From assembly GCA_028456385.1 (NCBI GenBank), contig JALNQF010000031.1, forward strand, positions 62,001 to 126,000: a DNA stretch of 64,000 bases, read 5' to 3'. Position 1 is the stretch's first letter. Every line of letters starts with the position of its first letter. This DNA is from Ophiosphaerella korrae (Eukaryota > Ascomycota > Dothideomycetes > Pleosporales > Phaeosphaeriaceae). The position numbers and the translations under genes were made by a program. Below, piece after piece: positions 56,609-64,000 of this stretch. The notes under the pieces are model-generated. The model was not told where the DNA came from. It saw nothing but the letters and a program-made list of their open reading frames with translations, and did no database searches.

Positions 56609-57386
56609 AGAGGGGGATGCGCATATTTATAGGTTTGATATATATCATGATTAATAAGCGGCTAAGAGAGGAAAGGACAGGCCTTGTGTGTCCTGCGCGC
56701 GCATGATGCTGAGAGAATTTAGCTCCACACGTGAGTTGATAGGAGTATATTCAGCCAGCAGAGGCGGATGACCCATGCAGAGGTATGGCGTCAATCTGCT
56801 TCTTCAGCAAGGAAAACAAGCTTGGGAGTTGTTTCTGCCTAGGCCTGTCTTTGTTCGGAACGATCAGATGCCAGAGTATTGTTGTGGTCAGCAGTAGATC
56901 TCACGATATTATTGAGATATAACCCTTGGTTGGTATAGTAGTAACCGTGGTTATCATCAACCCCCTCTTTTTGCAACAGATACATAAGTGAAGAATCGTT
57001 TTGACAATTTAATTTCTCCAACAGTCACCATCACATATCACAACAAACATGGCCAACCATCGAACGCAAAATTCTCACCGGAGCTGGAGGAATTCATGTC
57101 CTTCTTGATAACTTGTGTTCTTGGCCCTACACTCCTACACTCCTAGGCTCCATTCTTGCAGCTCTGGCCAACACCGATTATTGACGAGAACGGATTCATC
57201 AGCTTCCCCCTACATTTAGTCATGGCGATCATAATAAAGGATTATAGACTGGACATATAATATATGCATACTGTATCACTAAGTGCAAACTGCTTTCTGC
57301 TAGTAATATCTATCAGTACTGCGGAAACAAGAAAAATTCTGCGATTGTTATTATTATTATCTTTAGTTAAGAAGTCGTTTATAGCG

Positions 57387-57625
57387 GCGAAATAGTCGTT
57401 GTGGGTGAGGATGAGGGGATCCGCGCCACCCCCAGTCCTGAGGAGGTGGAAGCAGCCAAGAAGGAGGCACGGGAGGCTGCTGGCATCCTTGTTAGCATGA
57501 TTGGCTCGTAAGTGGTCCATTCTGGCTCAGTCTGGCTTTGTGGTGACCTGTTTTAGTCGCTTTCAAGCCTCATGCCCGGTATCTGAACCGGCGCGGTGGC
57601 AACCTCAGTGTGAAGAGGTCTTCAT
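57387..57625 (+). pseudogene. Possible exon pair or gene remnant
   Basis: Between 57387 and 57508 the plus strand reads EIVVVGEDEGIRATPSPEEV then EAAKKEAREAAGILVSMIGS, with protein-like composition. It ends in a good donor, GTAAGT at 57509. After an acceptor TTTTAG at 57555 the frame continues as RFQASCPVSEPARWQPQCEE and runs into the TA repeat. A stop lies just upstream, and no start or full gene can be built. A further open piece, KFSPELEEFMSFL, lies near 57070. I take this as a remnant or part of an unresolved small gene. Confidence 0.3.
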
Positions 57626-57634
57626 GTATACCCC

Positions 57635-57636
<2 letters not shown>

Positions 57637-57666
<30 letters not shown>
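57637..57666. repeat. (TA)n microsatellite
   Basis: About 14 TA units. Confidence 0.9.
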
Positions 57667-57668
<2 letters not shown>

Positions 57669-58296
57669 CTAATAGTTTATTAGGCTTGTGGAAGCGGCCG
57701 ATAGGCTCGGCAAGAGAACGCCAATTGAGCAGCGGCCGTGCCGTTCATCAATCCTCTCTTTCGAGACGCAACCCTTGTGAAAACCTATCCCCAAAGATTG
57801 AATTTACACCTTGGTGGAGTGTTGGGGCTTTCCACAAAGATGATATCCGAAAAATTACCTTGCATACATACCCAACTTCCTTCAGCATTATACTTGGTAT
57901 ACAGGCTCTCAGTGGAGAATCTGCGTGCTCAGAGCTTTTCCCAAGTTCCGTAAGCTATGTAGGGTAATGACTGGAGGTGGCGTTATCGTAGCTCTCATTT
58001 AAATACAAATGCAGTCACGATGTGCCAAGACATGACTGAATTATAGTCAAGGGCCTCCTGGATCCCGATATAGCTGGTGTAAATCATGTCAAAAGATGTA
58101 ATATAATTGCTTTGATACCAAATGATTGGACCTCACTCATTTGATTCTGTCATCAGAGACACCCAGGCCCTTAGAACAGTATAATCTCCGAGATTTCAAT
58201 TCATACTGTATACGCCAAGATGAAACAGTAAAAGGGTATATATATATATCTGCAACGGAACCTACTTCCACAACCCACAACATGCACCCAAAACAG

Positions 58297-60153
58297 CTAG
58301 TAACCGCCGGCAGTCACAGCCCTTGTAGCAATACTCTCAATCCTCAGCCGATACGTCCTCATCTGATGCTTCATCGGATCCCCATATACAACGTTCCTCA
58401 ACGTCTCCTCCTCCACCGTCACAGCCTCCACAACCTCCTCTCCACTCCTTGTTCTCGGATTCCCAGGCTTGGGCCGCAGCACAATCAAGCGACCCGCAGG
58501 CGACAACGTGCCGGACGGAATGGCCCACGCCGGCGCACTAGACTGCGCTGTCGATGCCGAATTCGTAGTCTGCAGCGACGTTTTGGATGGCCTGGTAAGC
58601 CGCATTTTCAGCTTCGACTGCGGCGGTGGCGGCGAAGAAGAAGATGAAGAAGAGGATGACGACGTCTGGGCGAGGTTCAACTTGGACATGTTTGATATCG
58701 TAGTCGCAAGCGTCGACGCAGACGGCGCAGGACTGGCGTACAGCTTGACAAGGCTTTTCACAAACGCCTTGTCAGCGCGCGGCACGGGATCGCCCTCGTT
58801 GATGAAGGCGTAGAACAGGGACTTGCGATGGCGCTTGTCGGTCGGCTTTTGGAGCGCGCGGAGACTGATGGGTGGTGCGCCAAAGGTGATGCAGTGCACG
58901 CGTTTGAAGAAGCCCGTCAGGTAGCTGAGTTCGGACTCGATTTTGGTGCTCATCATATGTGCGTAGAGGAGGGCGGCTACGGCGCCGCCGGCGGAATGGC
59001 CCGTGATGAGGAGGCTGCAGTTTGAGCGGGCGGGGTTTTCTTGCAGGAGGATTCGTAGGCGATCGGCGACGGGTTTGACCATCTTGCGGGCTACGTATAG
59101 AAATCCAGCATGGCAGAGATTTGATGCGTCTTCAAGAAATCCTTCAGGCGTGGTGGGTGCGGTGTTGTAGTTTACAGCCCAGTCCATGAAGCCTTCGCTG
59201 CCGCGGATTGCAAAGACTACTGTGTTCATGTCATCTACTGGCAATGATTTTAAGACCATAGCTTTTGTTCCTGTACGCCAATCGGAGGGTATGTGTGTTT
59301 CCATTTCATTCGACTTGGTCCTTGGAGGCGTATAGACGCGCTCGGAGTACGTTGCTGCTAGGCAAATGAGAGGATAAGTAGGCATGTAAACCTTGAACGG
59401 TGGCTGGTATGGTGGTAGTCGTGAGTTCGAATATAGCCATACTTTGGAAAAGTGATTCGATCCTTTATCTTCCGGCGACGCCTGTGTACGTCTCTCACGG
59501 CTGGGCCCCGGGGGCTTGTACTGTGGGTCGTCGTAAATCAAAAGGTCCTGCTCTTTTCCACTAAACCGTTCGCCATCCATACAATTAATAACATTGTCAA
59601 ACTTCGAGGTGATGACATCGTAAAGCGCTGCTCCGTGACATAGCGCTTGCATACTTTTCATCGCGACTGCGTGCGAAGGTCTTTCAATATAGTTGTTGGT
59701 TAACTTCGTTGCGCTCTTAGTAGCTCCGTTGCGCAGATCCGTGTATGACTTGGCCGCCATACGATTGATTTTGCCTAATGGTTGCCGATTGACAAGGCCC
59801 TTATCTCGTTCCTTCGCTAGAGGCGAGGCAAATTGCACATTCGATCGACTAGCAGGGGGTTCCGCTGGCTGAACAGCCGGTGACGCATAAGCTGATTGAG
59901 GAGATAGGAGCTGAGGAACTTGGCCATACACAGGATGTCGTGGTGGACCATTTGTATCCGTTGGATGGGGCTGATAAGGGGGTAGATAATGGGAGGAAAC
60001 GGCGTGCGGTGCGAAGTCTTGTAAGTAGCTCTCCATTGGCAACGGTGTTACACTTGATGATTTACTCGAAGACCGATGTTTGGAGCTTTTCGTTGATGTA
60101 TGTGACCGCTTTCTCCTACTCTTCCGCTCGCGCTCCGTTGGTTGTGCGCCCAT
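58297..60153 (-). CDS. Class 3 lipase (Lipase_3), intracellular
   Basis: A single exon of 618 codons. The Lipase_3 fold is marked by VVFAIRGSEGFMDWAVN, then LLITGHSAGGAVAALLYAHM with the nucleophile Ser387 in GHSAG, then HCITFGAPPIS and FINEGDPVPRAD (Asp455). A His that could complete the triad is in GDPMKHQMRTY (His596). There is no signal peptide. The first 130 residues are disordered and basic at the start (RERKSRRKRSHTSTKSSKHR), so the enzyme is probably cytosolic or on internal membranes. A Ser run followed by a Pro run interrupts the region between Asp and His. The likely reaction is hydrolysis of acylglycerols or other lipids; the substrate is unknown. Confidence 0.9.
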   Translation of the reverse strand: MGAQPTERERKSRRKRSHTSTKSSKHRSSSKSSSVTPLPMESYLQDFAPHAVSSHYLPPYQPHPTDTNGPPRHPVYGQVPQLLSPQSAYASPAVQPAEPPASRSNVQFASPLAKERDKGLVNRQPLGKINRMAAKSYTDLRNGATKSATKLTNNYIERPSHAVAMKSMQALCHGAALYDVITSKFDNVINCMDGERFSGKEQDLLIYDDPQYKPPGPSRERRTQASPEDKGSNHFSKVWLYSNSRLPPYQPPFKVYMPTYPLICLAATYSERVYTPPRTKSNEMETHIPSDWRTGTKAMVLKSLPVDDMNTVVFAIRGSEGFMDWAVNYNTAPTTPEGFLEDASNLCHAGFLYVARKMVKPVADRLRILLQENPARSNCSLLITGHSAGGAVAALLYAHMMSTKIESELSYLTGFFKRVHCITFGAPPISLRALQKPTDKRHRKSLFYAFINEGDPVPRADKAFVKSLVKLYASPAPSASTLATTISNMSKLNLAQTSSSSSSSSSSPPPPQSKLKMRLTRPSKTSLQTTNSASTAQSSAPAWAIPSGTLSPAGRLIVLRPKPGNPRTRSGEEVVEAVTVEEETLRNVVYGDPMKHQMRTYRLRIESIATRAVTAGGY

Positions 60154-61023
60154 GATGTTGAACGATCAGATGATCCTTCTCTGCCTCGATGCAAGCGTCC
60201 AAATTTTCAGCCTTGTAATCGACAGCGCTTTCCAGTCGCTGCACGTAAAAATCTACTCATATCCGCTATGACGAAGGTTGAGGGTGTGCTCTTTCAGAGG
60301 GTTGTGCCATTCCTTTGCGAAGAGTGTGAAACGCACAAAGGGGGAAGTCCAGAAAGGCTGAATGGCGATGGCGAAGACGGGTTGTTCTCAAAGACGTCCA
60401 CTGCAGTCCGCAGACGTGTGACAAGCCGTGCATAGCCTCGCTGCAGGACATTTACTGGGTCGGAGCCTTGTCTCGAAGCGGCCAATTAGCGGCCACCACT
60501 TTTGATTGGGTGGCGAGTGCCTTGGCGCTGTTCAAAGCATGTTGAGCAGGTGACCATTTGCGAGTCGGGGAGTGCATGTAGAGACTTGCTGTTTCCTTCC
60601 ATATAATGCGCTGCTTATTAGAAACAGACTGGCTTTCTTATCGTGGGCTTTTGTGCCACGAAAACGGCGTGCTATTTTTGGCTTGGGAGCGCTCCGATTA
60701 CTGGCTGGTTGAGCGCACATCTTTCCCCGCACGTCTAACAATGCCATCATCTCAGGTACAGAGTGCCACAATCAAGCATCATCCCTAGCGATTACCGAAT
60801 ACCCAAGACTCCATCTTCATCGCGTCCATCGTCTTGGTCTTACATCATAATGAACGAGCGCTCTGCCAAACACCTCTCCATCGTGAAGTACCCACTCAGG
60901 CAATTCAAGCACGTGACAAATCAAGGTACACCTTGGTAACAGGTTTTCGGTATAACGCAGGGTGGATAAAAGGCGGTGACATCGCCAACAAATGCCGAAA
61001 ACACGCCACGAATTCGTGTCGGA
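60154..61023. other. Intergenic, no gene seen
   Basis: Promoter side of the lipase and 3' side of the CLC gene. Only short chance frames occur. Confidence 0.5.
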
Positions 61024-63915
61024 TTACCTCTCCCCCCCATCCGAACCCTCGAATCCATGCTGCTCGTCTACAGGTGTCCCCAATAGTCCTCGCTCCTCGT
61101 TGTCATCTCCTATTCCTTCATGTTCTTCTCTCAGACCGCCCCTTCCGATGCCCAACCCTGTACCACCTTCTTCTCTCTCCTCTTCCATGCCGTTCATAAC
61201 GTACCAGACGTCCTTCTTCGTTAGTAGACCTTTGAGCATGCCTCCTTCCGTGAACAAAACATAGCGAAGCCCCAATTTCTGGAACATGGACATTGTAAGT
61301 TGGAATGATGCTTTGGCGTTGAGGGTGATGGGAGTTTGGTCCATCCAAGGACGCAAGTCAAGAGAAGTGCTTGGATCGGCGAGTGGTTGATGCGAAAAGT
61401 ACGCTTCTACATCGTCGGTGAGGTTTCGCGGTGGTGTCAGAGCAGCCTTGAGAGCGTATGCAAGTTCTGTACGTGAGATGTATCCTAGAAGAAGGGCGTC
61501 GCGAGAGTTATCAATGACAGGGAATCCGCGGAAACGATGCTGTGAGAGGAGATTGCGGAGTGACTCCACAGTATGACCTGTAGCCGTGATGGCGGTCAGA
61601 TCCTCAATGCGTGTCATTACATGTGCGGCAGAGACGTCAGGTATAGATGATCCATCATCGTCTCGATTATCGAGAAAGGGATATCCTTTGAAGTGAATCC
61701 AAGATTCGTAAATGCCACGTGGGGAGATGGCATCGCCTATCCACTTGCTGATCATGACTGCAATCATGATGGGTAGAACGTATGTTAGAGCTCCTGTGAG
61801 CTCAAACATAATGACAACAATAGACACAGTCATCCTCGTAGTGCCTGCTAATGCAGATGCTGCGCCCACGATAGCATAGGTGCCGGGTGTCACGCACGCT
61901 ATATCTGGTTCACACGACCCAAAGACGAAGAGCGAGGGCCACGCTTGCTGGCACACTTGAACGCTGAGTCCGACAGCACGACCGTACAAGCCTCCTATAG
62001 CCATAGACGGTAAGATGATACCTGCTGGTATCTGTAGACCGAATGTGAAACTTGCAAGAATGATACCGAGACCTGCAGAGACGAGGAGCAAAGCCACAAC
62101 ACCAGTATTCGCTTTGCCTGATTTACAGAGCCCGAGAGTGTCCTCAGTAAGGTCGGCGCATTCCGCGAAGAGAATATGAACCAATTCCGAAGTTTGCGCG
62201 CGCATGAACTTGACGGGGTAATTGATGACAGCTGTAATTCCAGACACGATTACGACTTCAGCCACTGGGCCTTTGAGATAGGTCCGATTCTTGCGCCATT
62301 CCGCAACGCCCATGTTTAGCTTGATGAAAAGGCCTCCAAACAAGCCACCGAGGATTCCGAGGAAAGCAAAGGGCACCAATTCGAAATCATGCCAACCGCT
62401 GTGGTAGGTGACCTGAAAAAGAACGAGTTCGCCAGTTCGGAAAGGATTGCAAGCTTGTAATGTGACTGCTGCGACCATGGCACAGACAAAGCTACTCCAC
62501 ATTGTTTTATCTGGGAAGTAGTATGACAGCTGTTCGAGACTGAATAATACGCCGCCAACGGGTGCGCCGAAGGCCACTGATATTCCTGCTGCCGCTGCTG
62601 CAGAGAGAACTTCCCTCTTACGTGCTAAGAATTGTCAATAGTGTTAAACGCAATTAATATTGGAGCCTACCTTCATTGCCATTGACGTGACTAAAGAGCT
62701 TCATGAAAAGATTTGCTGAGCAACAAGCAACATGAACAAGCGGGCCTTCTTTACCAAGCCAGAGGCCGGATGCAACTGCAAGACACTAAATCTGTCAGCG
62801 TGGGTAACAGCACATGTCGGAAATCTCTTACCAAGCCAAGGGTCTTCGTAACCAGAGTCCAACCGCCTAAGAAGTGCCTTATGACAAAACCTCCCAGCAC
62901 AGTCTTGATCTCGGGTATACCGCTATGCTTCGCGTACGGAGAGAATTCGCGAACCAAAAGGCTGGCACAGGCGGCAAAGAGTATCTATCTCTCGTCAGCA
63001 CCACGTTCTTTTGTGCACAGCGGTTCACCTACCGAAAACAAAACGAAGAAAATATACTCAACGATCCACTTCCCACCAACAGGTCCAATACCCATGGCGT
63101 TACCCCACGGGTGCCAATCATGACACTCGGAAAGCTCTGAGTAGCCCCAACAGCAGAAGCTCTTGTTGAGGTAGAACTGTCCGTCCCCATCTACGTTGCT
63201 GCAGTAGCCTGTCTTCAGATCGCCGAGCCAGTCGCTCGCAACATCGATAAAGGCAGCGATAGCACCACTCAGTATACCAGCAGCGACCAGAATGACCCAG
63301 ACTTGGCTTGCGTCGGCAAGTTGTTTTATATGGCCAAGAATGCCGCTTGCGCTCGAATACAAGTATCGTAACCTCTGCCGCTCCTTTGCGTACTCGAAGA
63401 TCCAATCAATGGCTGTGAGATCGTCGTAGCCCACTCGCCGCCCGGGGCCCTCAACGTACCAGTCTAATCCGGTGGCATCTTTGGTGTCGTGGAACTGCTC
63501 GCCGGCGTCGGCTGGAGTGTCGAGATAGTTCAAGATAAGCTCTGTGGAGTCGTTGGCGCTGCTTGAACCGTTGCGGAGCTGCTGGAGGCGAGAATTTGGT
63601 GTCTTTGGAAAAGGAGAGGTGCGATTGCTTGATATTCCGAGGGGCGAGGAGAGGAATCGTGGCAAGCCAAAGGAGGAAGTTGTGGGCTTTGGTTTGCGCT
63701 TGAAGGATATTCTGGATTTGCGTGAGCTGGGCTAGTGTGCTTGGAGTTCGTATCGCATACTGCTCGGGCAAGTCGTGATCCAGCGGATCATCCGCTAGCA
63801 ATGCCTCCTCGTCGCTGTGGTCATCTTGGATCATTGGCTGCTTTCCGTTTGATATGCGACTCGACGATGCTTCGGCCCGTCCGAACTGGGGCTGTTTTGA
63901 GGGCGACCTGGACAT
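61024..63915 (-). CDS. CLC-type chloride transporter with CBS domains
   Basis: Five exons, 63915-63761, 63711-63033, 62984-62832, 62785-62671 and 62624-61024, join in phase to 900 residues. The 49-nt first intron (GTATGC...ATCCAG) resolves two overlapping open frames at 63451-63760. The CLC signatures are [26 protein letters not shown] with gating Glu342, and the block [20 protein letters not shown]. Two CBS domains form the C-terminal part ([53 protein letters not shown]). It resembles the eukaryotic ClC-3/4/5 and Gef1 branch of Golgi, endosome or vacuole transporters. The residue after Glu398 in [10 protein letters not shown] is Gln399, where ClC-5 has its proton glutamate (Glu268). The spacing from the gating Glu is 57 in both. 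Confidence 0.93.
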
Positions 63916-64000
63916 CCCATCGACTTGTAGTGGTGAGAAATATCGAGGACATTCTCTAGGCGGTCATATCGCGAAAAGGTGTTACAGCCAGCTGGATGCC
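63916..64000 (-). promoter_or_regulatory. Leader or promoter of the CLC gene (cut by window edge)
   Basis: Eighty-five bases upstream of the CLC start. No clear element is seen. Confidence 0.3.

Larger units (their letters stand above)
56609..58296. other. Intergenic with a possible gene fragment and a TA microsatellite
   Basis: 1.7 kb between MED22 and the lipase. A protein-like fragment lies at about 57387-57600 (separate entry). A TA repeat is at 57637-57666. Nothing else is supported. Confidence 0.5.

Noticed and set aside
63451..63760. Two overlapping open frames at the CLC 5' end, suggesting a frameshift
   Set aside because: A 49-nt GT-AG intron (63760-63712) with a CTCAC branch-like site joins the two frames in phase.

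Overview
This is fungal nuclear DNA from a filamentous ascomycete. The gene set and style fit a Dothideomycete (probably Pleosporales), although the sequence does not fix the species. Genes lie on both strands and most have 0-6 short GT-AG introns, usually 45-60 nt, with CTAAC/CTGAC-like branch sites just before the acceptor. Several families are typical of filamentous ascomycetes: a fungal-type hybrid histidine kinase, an APSES-ankyrin factor of the Mbp1 type, inactive carboxypeptidase Ecm14, and a Smr-domain protein with DUF1771. I could place 25 protein-coding genes with exon structures, plus a few weak candidates. I saw no rRNA, tRNA, CRISPR array or intact transposon.

Layout. 0-12 kb: the N-terminal part of a hybrid histidine kinase (cut by the window edge), a secreted GH31 alpha-glucosidase with seven exons, an unrecognised 268-residue gene, a DUF1771-Smr protein ending in a possible CaaX box, and the SNARE Use1. 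12-16 kb: gene-poor, with one weak small gene. 16-27 kb: a C2H2 zinc-finger regulator, a glutathione peroxidase, a PTPA/Rrd-type PP2A activator, a DMT-family transporter, the Mbp1-type APSES factor, and complex I subunit NDUFB7 sharing a short divergent promoter with it. 27-34 kb: a 4-coumarate-CoA-ligase-like enzyme, an extended SDR reductase and a classical SDR. The ligase ends in AKL and the classical SDR in SKL (peroxisomal PTS1), making this the most pathway-like group in the window. 34-44 kb: a small secreted protein, Ecm14, a Syt1-like Sec7-PH Arf exchange factor with a GC-AG intron, and a MAPEG/microsomal GST. 44-48 kb: a TpA-rich, gene-poor stretch that looks degenerate, with one possible small Cys-containing protein at its edge. 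48-64 kb: dihydrofolate reductase, Psy2/SMEK (PP4 regulatory subunit 3), an unrecognised conserved protein, Mediator subunit Med22, a class 3 lipase, and a CLC chloride transporter.

Most genes are housekeeping and independently transcribed. I did not find a clearly new multi-gene system. The observations most worth following are the CLC protein whose proton glutamate is a glutamine, the Smr protein with a Ras-like CC-a-a-X tail, the in-frame arginine-rich extension upstream of the glutathione peroxidase, the peroxisomal-tag pair at 27-34 kb with a perfect palindrome in the intervening divergent region, and the CGCG cluster in front of the Mbp1-type gene.
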